From Spirochaetia bacterium (lineage in GTDB: Bacteria; Spirochaetota; Spirochaetia; Sphaerochaetales; Sphaerochaetaceae), in assembly GCA_900769955.1 (NCBI GenBank), contig CAAGIP010000220.1, positions 1-62,534 on the forward strand: a stretch of DNA of 62,534 bases, given 5' to 3'. The translations under genes were made by a program, and so were the position numbers. Position 1 is the first letter of the stretch. Each line of letters opens with the position of its first letter. Of the stretch, positions 33,765 to 41,187 are shown in pieces. The notes under the pieces were generated by a model. That model was not told the origin of the DNA and did not search any database. It saw nothing but the letters and a program-made list of their open reading frames with translations.

Positions 33765-34486
33765 ATGGGTATTTATTTAAATCCCGGGAAAAAAAGACTG
33801 GTTCCGGACAGAAACGGTGAACTTTATGTGGACAAGTCAATGCTCGTTTTCAGAACCTGACCGCATGGTGAATATAAAAGCCGGATTTGCATGTATTTCC
33901 CGCCCCAGACGGTTCGGAAAGACAATGGCTGCTGATATGCTATGTGCTTATTATTCCAAAGGCTGCGATTTCCATGATGCATTTTCGGGCCTGAGGATTT
34001 AAGACGATCCGTCTTTTGAGAGCTTTCTCAATAAGTTCACGGTAATTGCCATCGATGTCAATGATGCCGTCACATGCAAGGGTAACATGACTGTTTCTCA
34101 ATACCTCAATTCGGAAATTATTCCGGAACTCAGAAAAGAATTTCCTGATGTCACTCTGTCTGAAGGCATTTCCCTCCATATGGCCATAAAGAGAATTTAT
34201 GCACAGACAAATCAACTACCCACGCAGTAGAACTGCGGGATTTGCGACTGTCCACCGGTGCTGACGGCCTTATCCGGCCTCCCGGTTTTGATTCCTGGAA
34301 GTTCCGCAACTCCCGCAATGATAATCGAGATGAAAAAAAGATGACTCAGCTGAAAGCGGGCTTTCCCGGATAAAAGAGATGGAATATGCGAAAGCGCTTT
34401 CAGCCTATCGCGGGAACATGCTGCTGATATCGATAAGCAACAGCAGCAGGACAAAGGAACATTCATGTATCATTGAGAGGGGTTGA
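33765..34486 (+). pseudogene. Decayed AAA-ATPase-like / PD-(D/E)XK nuclease gene
   Basis: A remnant of the AAA-ATPase family with a C-terminal PD-(D/E)XK nuclease domain, often multicopy in gut bacteria. It opens MGIYLNPGKKRLVPDRNG (33765) and stops at TGA 33858. It resumes one frame over from 33865 with ACISRPRRFGKTMAADML (Walker A-like RPRRFGKT), is broken by TAA at 34000 and TAG at 34228, shows PAMIIEMKK near 34312, and after another frame change ends ALSAYRGNMLLI ... KEHSCIIERG with TGA at 34484. Several hundred residues between the ATPase start and the nuclease end are missing. No functional product is possible. Confidence 0.75.
34219..34239. repeat. IS200/IS605-like terminal hairpin inside the pseudogene
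   Basis: CGCAGT-AGA-ACTGCG (34223-34237) is a perfect stem with a 3-base loop, flanked by CC and GG with one bulged A. It lies in ACTACCCACGCAGTAGAACT, which looks like the imperfect hairpin ends of IS200/IS605-type elements. It falls just where the ATPase homology stops. No transposase is present; the assignment is tentative. Confidence 0.35.
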
Positions 34487-34488
34487 TC

Positions 34489-34962
34489 TCACTTAGTCTG
34501 AATGGTATCCAGAAACTCCTTCATGATGCGGCCCATGTCCTTAACAGGCTTGCATGCTGATCCGTTCTTTCTGAATTTGCCTTCGGAGAGAGTAAGGTCA
34601 AGCGCATCGTTCTTTGTCCTGACTGTCAGAATAAGACCTTTTTCATCATTAAGCTCTGAGCCGATGTAATCATCATAGGAAAAGGGGAAGGTCCCTCCCT
34701 GCCAGCCGATTACTGCACGCCTTTTTTCATCATCAAGGGCTGCGAGTATTCCCTGTTCATCTTCAGTCACGATTCTCTTGACTTTAGCCGTGTTCCAGGA
34801 GCTGTCCGATTTGAGAATTTCATTCTCGATAGCGGAAAAAAGCGCATCATAGCGTACCTTTGCACTGCCATCACGCTTTTTCTTCGTCGCGGTTGCGTAA
34901 ATATTGAAAACCGTGATTCCAATGAGCAGAACGAGTAATATGGTTCCGATTATTCCTGACAT
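34489..34962 (-). CDS. Membrane-anchored hypothetical protein
   Basis: 157 aa, family not recognised. One hydrophobic helix at residues 4-23 (IIGTILLVLLIGITVFNIYA), then a basic KKKRDG stop-transfer stretch and a soluble, mixed-charge domain of about 130 residues with a GWQGGTFPFSYDDYIG segment. The topology suggests the domain stays on the cytoplasmic side. Its start overlaps the end of the GntR regulator gene by 13 bases, so it is co-expressed with that gene and may be subject to the same autoregulation. Confidence 0.65.
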   Translation of the reverse strand: MSGIIGTILLVLLIGITVFNIYATATKKKRDGSAKVRYDALFSAIENEILKSDSSWNTAKVKRIVTEDEQGILAALDDEKRRAVIGWQGGTFPFSYDDYIGSELNDEKGLILTVRTKNDALDLTLSEGKFRKNGSACKPVKDMGRIMKEFLDTIQTK

Positions 34963-35597
34963 TGCCTTCCTTCCTTCTTCTGTGAATGTGTTATGTGTTC
35001 ATACATCAGCGCCTTGGCTTCCTCCTTTTTTCCTGCTTTCAGGAGCTCGATGAGTCTTGCATGCTGCATGAGGTATCCCAGAAGCTCGTCATCCGGAGAG
35101 TTCTGAACAATTCTGAGGAGCTGTATTTTGGCATCAAGTCTTTCATACACGTCACTGAGGGCGCTGTTATCACAGGTGGCAATGAGTGTGTTATGGAAGA
35201 GTGAGTCAAGTTCAAATGCCTTTGCCCTGTTCCCGATTCCCAGTTCGTACTGGCATTCGGAAGCATAACGGCAAAGGGCATCAAGGGAAGACTCGAACTT
35301 TTCCCTGTTTATGTGGTCAATGGCAAAATCCTCGAGTGAGATCCTGAATTCAGCAATGTCATCACTTTCCTTTCTGGAAAGTGAGATTACGCTGGAGTGG
35401 GAGCGGGGCTCCATTTTGACGATGCCATATGAGGAAAGGCGCTTCAGCGCTTCCCTGATGGGAGTTCTGGAAACCCCGAACTGAGAGGCGAGACTGTCCT
35501 CACTTATTTTACTTCCGCATGGAATCGATCCTGAGAGGATCTCTTCCTTTACCATGTCATATACCTGATCCGCAAGACTCTTGGAAACTAACTTCAT
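34950..35597 (-). CDS. GntR-family transcriptional regulator, FCD subgroup
   Basis: 215 aa. N-terminal winged helix: ILSGSIPCGSKISEDSLASQ then FGVSRTPIREALKRLSSYGIVKMEPR. The C-terminal FCD domain is all helical with metal/ligand residues Asp in FELDSLFHNTL, His in YLMQHARLIELL and His in ALMYEHITHSQ. FCD regulators are usually repressors released by an organic acid. Three copies of ATTGTATACAAT-like palindromes (before this gene, before the transketolase operon and before the pdxA-tct operon) are its likely sites, so it probably represses both operons and itself. Confidence 0.92.
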   Translation of the reverse strand: MKLVSKSLADQVYDMVKEEILSGSIPCGSKISEDSLASQFGVSRTPIREALKRLSSYGIVKMEPRSHSSVISLSRKESDDIAEFRISLEDFAIDHINREKFESSLDALCRYASECQYELGIGNRAKAFELDSLFHNTLIATCDNSALSDVYERLDAKIQLLRIVQNSPDDELLGYLMQHARLIELLKAGKKEEAKALMYEHITHSQKKEGRQCQE

Positions 35598-35603
35598 ATT
35601 AAT

Positions 35604-35648
35604 ACCATACCCTGAGGAAGGTTAATTGTCAAATGTATTGTATACATT
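35604..35648 (-). promoter_or_regulatory. gntR promoter and operator
   Basis: On the minus strand TTGACA (35632-35627), a 17-base spacer and TATGGT (35609-35604) form a strong promoter. Only six bases separate the -10 from the ATG at 35597, so the message is predicted to be leaderless or nearly so. ATTGTATACATT (35637-35648), one base off the shared palindrome, lies just upstream of the -35. A weaker copy, TTGTATATGCAT, is at 35671. Confidence 0.6.
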
Positions 35649-35816
35649 GAACAATTTGGATATGAGAGTATTGTATATGCATAAAACTGCTCTGTTGTAG
35701 AATTGAACCGGTGCATGTGCAGGTTATGATCACATATATATACAATATCCAATTGATATTTTCATGAGTTAATCATTGATTATATAGAAATATGAGTAGG
35801 GTTTGGAAAATAATTG

Positions 35817-35870
35817 TTGACAGGTAGAATTATGAATGGTATAAATTGTATACAATATACAGAAGGAGAG
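35817..35870 (+). promoter_or_regulatory. Transketolase operon promoter with GntR operator
   Basis: Consensus -35 TTGACA (35817-35822), 17-base spacer, -10 TATAAA (35840-35845). The perfect palindrome ATTGTATACAAT occupies 35845-35856, directly on the expected start of transcription, an ideal place for repression. AGAAGGAGAG (35861-35870) is the ribosome binding site for ATG 35876. Confidence 0.8.
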
Positions 35871-35875
35871 TATCC

Positions 35876-36769
35876 ATGAGCGACAAACTGAATGAATTAC
35901 TGGCTGTTGCCGGGAAGAGAAAGTACAGTGCGGAAGAACTTGCTTTCCTTGCCGCAGCCTTTAGGGAAAACATGTTCACTGTTCTCCATGAACGCGGAAC
36001 AGGACACTGGGGAGGAGCTTCTTCCAGTGCTGAACTTACCACATGTCTTTATTTCGACAGACTTAACATAGATCCTAAGGATCCCGCAAAGGAAGACAGG
36101 GACCGCTTCGTGCTGAGTAAGGGACATGCGTCAGTCAATCTTTACACGGTTCTTGCCGCACGCGGATATTTCCCCATGGAGGATGTCCATTCCTTCAGAA
36201 AGCTCGGCTCATATCTTCAGGGACACCCTGCAATGAACAAGATTCCCGGAGTTGACATGTCAACAGGAGCACTCGGACACGGAATCAGCGTTGCAGTAGG
36301 CATGGCACTTGCATCAAAGCTCAGCGGAAAGAATTTTACCACATACGTGCTCACAGGTGAGGGCTGTCTCGATGAGGGCCAGAGCTGGGAAGCGCTGATG
36401 TTCGCAGCCAAGGAGAAGCTTGAGAACCTGGTACTTATGATCGACTACAACAAGGTCCAGCTCGACGGAACTGAAGATGAGATCATGCCTCTTGAGCCGC
36501 TGAAGTCAAAGCTTGAAGCTTTCGGCTGGCTTGTGAATGACATACCTTACGACGGTAACTGTACTGGAGACATCCTCCGCTCATTTGAGTGGCTTGATTC
36601 CACACCGAACGTTCCCAAGTGCGTGATTTATGACACTGTGAAGGGTAAGGGTGTTGACTTCTCTGAAGGTAAGAACACATGGCACGGAGCAGTCATCGAT
36701 GATGCCCACTATGAGACAGGTATCGCACAGCTTAAGGCAGACAGGGAGAAGAAGGAGGCCGCATTATGA
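35876..36769 (+). CDS. Transketolase, N-terminal (TPP-binding) subunit
   Basis: 297 aa. The first half of a split transketolase. HWGGASSSAELTTCLYF (near 42), the thiamine diphosphate motif LTGEGCLDEGQSWEA followed by NLVLMIDYNKVQLDG (GDG...NN-type, with Gly-Glu-Gly), KGHASVNLYTVLA, and DMSTGALGHGISVAVGMA. Transfers two-carbon ketol groups from ketose phosphates or hydroxypyruvate. Split transketolases inside catabolic operons usually serve a dedicated pathway rather than the pentose cycle. The in-frame TTG 30 bases upstream was rejected because it lies in the operator, before the ribosome binding site. It overlaps the second subunit by ATGA. Confidence 0.93.
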   Translation: MSDKLNELLAVAGKRKYSAEELAFLAAAFRENMFTVLHERGTGHWGGASSSAELTTCLYFDRLNIDPKDPAKEDRDRFVLSKGHASVNLYTVLAARGYFPMEDVHSFRKLGSYLQGHPAMNKIPGVDMSTGALGHGISVAVGMALASKLSGKNFTTYVLTGEGCLDEGQSWEALMFAAKEKLENLVLMIDYNKVQLDGTEDEIMPLEPLKSKLEAFGWLVNDIPYDGNCTGDILRSFEWLDSTPNVPKCVIYDTVKGKGVDFSEGKNTWHGAVIDDAHYETGIAQLKADREKKEAAL

Positions 36770-37695
36770 GCGTTGCAATGAGAGAAGCATTCGGCAAGGC
36801 ACTTGCCGAAATGGGTAAGAAGCACCCCGAGATGGTCGTCCTTGATGCTGACGTTTCATCATCGACAAAGAGTGCTGTCTTCAAAAAGGAGTTTCCTGAG
36901 AGATTCTTCAACGTCGGTGTTGCAGAAGGTAACCTTGCAGGTGTGGCTGCAGGTCTAGCAACAGCAGGGTATCATCCTGTCATCAACGCATTCGCGATCT
37001 TCCTTTCATTGAAGAGTACGGACCAGATCAGGAATGACATGTGCTACAACTCGCTTCCATGCGTGATCGCGGGAGCATACGGCGGACTTTCAGACTCCTT
37101 CGACGGTGCAAGCCACCAGGCAATTGAGGATATAGCAATCTTCCGCGCCCTTCCCAACATGGAAGTTATCGTTCCTTCCGATGCGCATCAGGCAGAGCTC
37201 GCACTTGAGTATGCTCTTTCAAGGAAGAATCCTGTTTACATCAGGCTGAACAGAAACGCAATGCCCGACATCGAAACTGACAGGGATGAGTTCATGGCAG
37301 GACGTGCGGTTAAGATGAGGGAAGGATCCGACATCACGATTGCAGCAAACGGCATTACCGCAAGCTATGCAATGCAGGCTGCAGAGGCTCTTGAGAAGGA
37401 AGGAATCAGGGCAGAGGTATTCAGCGTTCCTTTCATCAAGCCCCTTGATGCGGAAACGGTCTTTGCCTCAGCTGAGAAGACGGGACGCCTTCTCACGGTG
37501 GAAGAGCACCTGCTTGCAGGAGGATTTGCTTCAGCACTTGCGGAAGTCGCATTCACAAGAGGTCTTAAGGCTAAGGTTTCCAACATCGCGATCAATGACA
37601 AATTCGGTGAGACCGGTCCCTATACCGATCTGCTTGCAAAATACGGAATCAGCAGTGAGAACATCGTCGATAAGGCAAAGGCTCTCATCGGCTGA
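36766..37695 (+). CDS. Transketolase, C-terminal subunit
   Basis: 309 aa. Pyrimidine-binding and C-terminal domains of transketolase. FNVGVAEGNLAGVAAGLATAG contains the catalytic Glu that activates thiamine diphosphate; GAYGGLSDSFDGASHQAIEDIAI is the substrate-channel loop with the conserved His; VIVPSDAHQAELAL and VEEHLLAGGFASALAEV are typical of the C-terminal half. Start overlaps the N subunit by four bases (ATGA), consistent with a 1:1 complex. Confidence 0.94.
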   Translation: MSVAMREAFGKALAEMGKKHPEMVVLDADVSSSTKSAVFKKEFPERFFNVGVAEGNLAGVAAGLATAGYHPVINAFAIFLSLKSTDQIRNDMCYNSLPCVIAGAYGGLSDSFDGASHQAIEDIAIFRALPNMEVIVPSDAHQAELALEYALSRKNPVYIRLNRNAMPDIETDRDEFMAGRAVKMREGSDITIAANGITASYAMQAAEALEKEGIRAEVFSVPFIKPLDAETVFASAEKTGRLLTVEEHLLAGGFASALAEVAFTRGLKAKVSNIAINDKFGETGPYTDLLAKYGISSENIVDKAKALIG

Positions 37696-37721
37696 GAATT
37701 AATGATAGAGGAGAAATGACT

Positions 37722-39014
37722 ATGGATAATTTTACAAAAGCTTATGATCTGCTTAAGGACTGGAAGGGCGACAGCTACATCTGCGGTCTTGGCTGCCTTG
37801 AGGAAGTGGGAAGAATTTCAAAGAGCTATGCGGGAGAGGGCGGAAGTGTTCTCGTCGTTTCCAACATGACATACATGAAGAGCGTTGCCGACAGGGTAGT
37901 TGCCGCAATTGAGAAGGAAGGCGTCAGCCTTGCAGGCGGTGCTGTATGCCCCGATGCAAAGCCCAATGCCCCCAGGGAAGATGTGTACAGAATCACGACA
38001 TACATCCTTCAGCATAAGCCTGCGGCAGTTGTCGCAATCGGCGGTGGTTCCACGATCGATGCATGTAAGGCAGCAAGCGTGCTTGCAACACTCGGAGCAA
38101 AGGTAACACCCGAAATCGACCACTACTTCGGAACAGGCAAGGTCAGTGCAGAGCTTGAGAAGACAGGTGCAAAGCTTACTCCCGTCATCGCGGTTGAGAC
38201 CTCGGCATCCTCCGGTGCACACCTCACCAAATACTCCAACATAACGGATCCCGTCGTTGGCCAGAAGAAACTCATCGTCGATCCCGCGATCGTTCCTGAA
38301 GTATCCGTCTTTGACTACGAAGTGACATGCACTATGCCCGTACGTGTCACGATCGACGGCGCACTCGATGCAATCGCACATACCTTCGAGGTATTCTGCG
38401 GAGCAAAGGGAGATGCATATGATAAGGCAAAGGAGCTTGCAGTTACCGCTATTTCCCTCGTTGTCGACTGGGCTGGCAAAATCATTGCAAATCCTTCTGA
38501 CACCAGGGCACGTGAGGCAATCGGTCTTGCAACCGACCTCGGCGGTTATGCGATCATGGTCGGAGGCACAAGCGGTGCACACCTTACTTCATTCTCACTT
38601 GTCGATATCGTGGGACACGGAACGGCATGCGGTATCATGAACCCGTACTATGCAGTCTTCTACTCAAAGGCAATCCAGAAACAGCTTAAGGTTGTCGGTG
38701 AGATCTTCGCAAGCCGCGGATTCGGAAGAAAGGATGTTGCTTCCCTCGAGGGCAGGGAGCTTGCAGAGGCTGTTTCCGGCGCAATGATCGAGTTTGCAAA
38801 GAGCATCAACGCACCCTGGAGGCTTTCAGACATCCCCGGCTATAAGCATGATGTCCACTTCACAAGGGCAATCACTGCGGCAAAGGATCCCGATCTCAGG
38901 ATGAAGCTTCAGAACATGCCCGTTCCCATGACGGCTGATGACGTCGATGAGTACATGGCACCGGTCCTGCTCGCAGCTGAGAGCGGAGAGCTTTCCGGCA
39001 TTAAGGAGATGTAA
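37722..39014 (+). CDS. Iron-containing (group III) alcohol dehydrogenase
   Basis: 430 aa. NAD(P)-dependent oxidoreductase of the iron-activated family. GGGSTIDACKAASVLA near 108-123 is the cofactor loop; metal ligands are in DGALDAIAHTFE (Asp, His near 210) and GGTSGAHLTSFSLVDIVGHG (two His near 290). Substrates in this family include short alcohols, lactaldehyde, glycerol and hydroxyacid-semialdehydes. The ATG at 37722 was chosen over that at 37716 because GAGGAG lies eight bases before it but only two before the other. Probably reduces or oxidises an aldehyde released by transketolase chemistry. Confidence 0.9.
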   Translation: MDNFTKAYDLLKDWKGDSYICGLGCLEEVGRISKSYAGEGGSVLVVSNMTYMKSVADRVVAAIEKEGVSLAGGAVCPDAKPNAPREDVYRITTYILQHKPAAVVAIGGGSTIDACKAASVLATLGAKVTPEIDHYFGTGKVSAELEKTGAKLTPVIAVETSASSGAHLTKYSNITDPVVGQKKLIVDPAIVPEVSVFDYEVTCTMPVRVTIDGALDAIAHTFEVFCGAKGDAYDKAKELAVTAISLVVDWAGKIIANPSDTRAREAIGLATDLGGYAIMVGGTSGAHLTSFSLVDIVGHGTACGIMNPYYAVFYSKAIQKQLKVVGEIFASRGFGRKDVASLEGRELAEAVSGAMIEFAKSINAPWRLSDIPGYKHDVHFTRAITAAKDPDLRMKLQNMPVPMTADDVDEYMAPVLLAAESGELSGIKEM

Positions 39015-39036
39015 GCTCTCTCCTTATAATACATAC

Positions 39037-39077
39037 AGGCAGGATAAGCCGGGATCCCGGCCTCCTGCCTTATTTTT
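39037..39077 (+). terminator. Hairpin with T-rich tail between adh and the next gene
   Basis: AGGCAGGA (39037-39044) pairs with TCCTGCCT (39063-39070); inside, GCCGGGATCCCGGC is a perfect palindrome. TATTTTT follows. It can act as a partial terminator within the operon, so the distal genes would be expressed at lower level. Confidence 0.65.
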
Positions 39078-39093
39078 CAAAAGAGGTAATAAG

Positions 39094-39900
39094 ATGAAAT
39101 TAGGTATAGTGGTTGCAAGTGAAAATGCACTTCCATCCGCATTTGCGGTCTTCCGCGGTATTGAGAAAAGCGCTGAAGTGATTCACCGTCTCGGCTATGA
39201 CGGCATGGAGCTTGCCCTGCGTGAGAGTGACGAGATAACACATGATGAATTAAGGAGTATCCTTAAGAAAAACAGTCTCGAGGTTTCAGCGATCTCAACA
39301 GGACAGGTCTTTGCCGCAAGAGGACTTATGTTCACAGATCCCGATAAGGAGAAGAGGGCGGAGCTTTATAAGAGCTTTACCGGATTCATTGATCTTGCTT
39401 CCGAATTCGGAGGGCTTGTCAATGTCGGCCGTGTAAGGGGAAGCATAGGAAAAAGAGATAAAAACGAAGCGGAAGGACTCTTTCTTGAGCTCATGGGTAA
39501 GGTTGCCGACTACGCTGAAAAGCGCGGGGTTACGATCATTCTTGAACCTGTCAACCGCTATGAGATCGACTACATCAACAGTGTAGACCAGGGAGCGGAA
39601 CTTGTCAGGAAGATGGCAAGGCCCAACTTTGCACTCATGCCCGATGTGTTCCACATGAACATCGAGGATGCCAAAATCGGCGAAAGCCTCATCCGCAACC
39701 GCGAAATGGTCCGCTACGTCCATCTTGCCGACACAAACCGCCTCTCATGCGGAGATGGACACATGAACTGGGATGACATTTTCTCCGCTCTTGCCAAAAT
39801 TCACTATGACGGCTGGTGCTCAGTGGAGTGCTTCCCCGTTCCCGATGCAGTGACCGCTGCAGAGCGCACGGTAAAATTCCTGCGTGAAAGATATATCTGA
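39094..39900 (+). CDS. TIM-barrel sugar isomerase/epimerase (hydroxypyruvate isomerase-like)
   Basis: 268 aa from the ATG preceded by AAGAGGTAATAAG; the open frame upstream of it covers the adh end and the hairpin and is not coding. Xylose isomerase-like barrel with metal residues in TIILEPVNRYEIDYINS (Glu near 152), FALMPDVFHMNIEDA (Asp and His near 184-187), YVHLADTNRLSCGDGHMNWDDI (His near 210) and CSVECFPVPD (Glu near 245). FHMNIEDA and the GDGHMNW segment resemble hydroxypyruvate isomerase and tagatose/allulose epimerases. The exact reaction is not decidable. Confidence 0.82.
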   Translation: MKLGIVVASENALPSAFAVFRGIEKSAEVIHRLGYDGMELALRESDEITHDELRSILKKNSLEVSAISTGQVFAARGLMFTDPDKEKRAELYKSFTGFIDLASEFGGLVNVGRVRGSIGKRDKNEAEGLFLELMGKVADYAEKRGVTIILEPVNRYEIDYINSVDQGAELVRKMARPNFALMPDVFHMNIEDAKIGESLIRNREMVRYVHLADTNRLSCGDGHMNWDDIFSALAKIHYDGWCSVECFPVPDAVTAAERTVKFLRERYI

Positions 39901-39911
39901 GGAGGAAAAGC

Positions 39912-41183
39912 ATGGAACTTCATTTTCCCTACGGAAAGGAAACATTATCCCTGAACATACCCGATTCACGTCTTAACGGCGTGCTCGTAAGCGAACTTCA
40001 CCATTACGTTTCACCCAATATTCCCGAGGAGCTTGTTGAAAGTGCGCTTCAGAATCCGTTCGGAAGTGAAAAGCTGAGCGAGCTTGCAAAGGGTAAGAAA
40101 AAGGTCGTGCTTATCTGCTCTGACCATACCAGACCCGTTCCCAGCCGCGTGATCGTGCCTCCCATGCTCCGTGAGATCAGGAAGGGCTCTCCCGATGCCG
40201 AGATCACACTTCTGATCTCCACAGGCTGTCACAGGGAAACGACCAGGGAAGAGCTCATCGCAAAGTTCGGTGAGGACATTGTCGGAAATGAGACAATTGT
40301 ATGTCACAATGCAGAAACATCCCCGACAGTGTTCCTCGGAATCCTGCCCTCAGGCGGGGAGCTTCACATCAACGCCCTTGTTGCAGAAGCAGATCTTGTC
40401 TGCTCGGAAGGCTTCATCGAGCCACATTTCTTTGCAGGCTTCTCCGGTTCCAGGAAATCAATACTTCCCGGAGTCGCTTCAAGAACTACAGTCCTTGCAA
40501 ACCACTGCTCGGAGTTCATTGCAGATGAAAGGTCAAGAACAGGAATCCTTGAGGGAAATCCGATCCACAGGGACATGGTATGGGCCGCACGTAAGGCAAG
40601 GCTTGCCTTCATATGCAATGTCGTGATCAACAGTGAGAAAAAAGCGATCTTTGCTGTTGCAGGGGACATGGAAAAGGCTCATGAGGAGGGCTGTCGGTTC
40701 CTCTCTTCCCTCTGCCGTGTGAAGGCAAGGGAAGCTGACATCGTCATTTCGACAAACGGAGGCTATCCGCTCGACCAGAACATCTATCAGGCCGTAAAGG
40801 GCATGACCGCGGCTGAAGCAACCGTTAAGGAGGGCGGCGTCATAATCATGATCGCACGTTCCGCGGACGGTATCGGAGGTGATGGCTTCTATCATCAGAT
40901 GGCCGATGAGAAGGATATTCATAAGACAATGGCACTCTTTATGTCCAGGGGCAGGAATGAAACAGTTCCCGATCAGTGGCAGACACAGATCTTTCTCCGA
41001 ATCCTGATGAGGGCCAGGGTGATATATGTGTCCGAAGCTCCGGACAATATCGTAAAGGACCTTCATATGATCCCTGCCCACTCTCTTGAGGAAGCACTTG
41101 AAAAGGCAGAAGGCCTCATCGGAAAGCCCGATGCATCAGTCACTGCGATCCCTGACGGCGTTTCAGTCATAGTCGAGAGGTGA
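39912..41183 (+). CDS. LarA-family nickel-pincer hydroxyacid racemase/epimerase homolog
   Basis: 423 aa. Homolog of lactate racemase LarA, which uses a covalently bound nickel-pincer nucleotide on a Lys. Catalytic residues map almost one for one: Asp71 (ICSDHTRP), His107 (STGCHRETT), His172 (FIEPHFFAGF), Lys182 (SRKSILPG) and His198 (LANHCSEF), compared with Asp72, His108, His174, Lys184 and His200 of LarA. The superfamily also includes malate racemase and a gluconate 2-epimerase, so a sugar-acid substrate suits this operon better than lactate. The cofactor-making genes larB, larC and larE are not in the window and must lie elsewhere. Confidence 0.9.
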   Translation: MELHFPYGKETLSLNIPDSRLNGVLVSELHHYVSPNIPEELVESALQNPFGSEKLSELAKGKKKVVLICSDHTRPVPSRVIVPPMLREIRKGSPDAEITLLISTGCHRETTREELIAKFGEDIVGNETIVCHNAETSPTVFLGILPSGGELHINALVAEADLVCSEGFIEPHFFAGFSGSRKSILPGVASRTTVLANHCSEFIADERSRTGILEGNPIHRDMVWAARKARLAFICNVVINSEKKAIFAVAGDMEKAHEEGCRFLSSLCRVKAREADIVISTNGGYPLDQNIYQAVKGMTAAEATVKEGGVIIMIARSADGIGGDGFYHQMADEKDIHKTMALFMSRGRNETVPDQWQTQIFLRILMRARVIYVSEAPDNIVKDLHMIPAHSLEEALEKAEGLIGKPDASVTAIPDGVSVIVER

Positions 41184-41187
41184 TGAG

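Noticed and set aside
34219..34300. tRNA-like folding near 34220
   Set aside because: Only a single short stem with a 3-base loop is evident; no cloverleaf, anticodon arm or T-loop.
33817..34466. Short open frames in the gap between the two operons as genes
   Set aside because: They are pieces of the decayed AAA-ATPase gene or antisense to it, with stops and frame changes between homologous segments.
35846..35875. Upstream TTG as start of the transketolase N subunit
   Set aside because: It falls inside the operator palindrome and before the ribosome binding site; the ATG at 35876 is well placed.
37818..38582. A 254-codon minus-strand frame inside the Fe-alcohol dehydrogenase gene
   Set aside because: Cys-rich composition is that of the complement of a biased coding sequence; the plus strand carries the clear dehydrogenase motifs.
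38938..39093. N-terminal extension of the 39094 isomerase
   Set aside because: It overlaps the adh coding region and the hairpin, and the family's N-terminus begins at MKLGIVVAS with a ribosome binding site.
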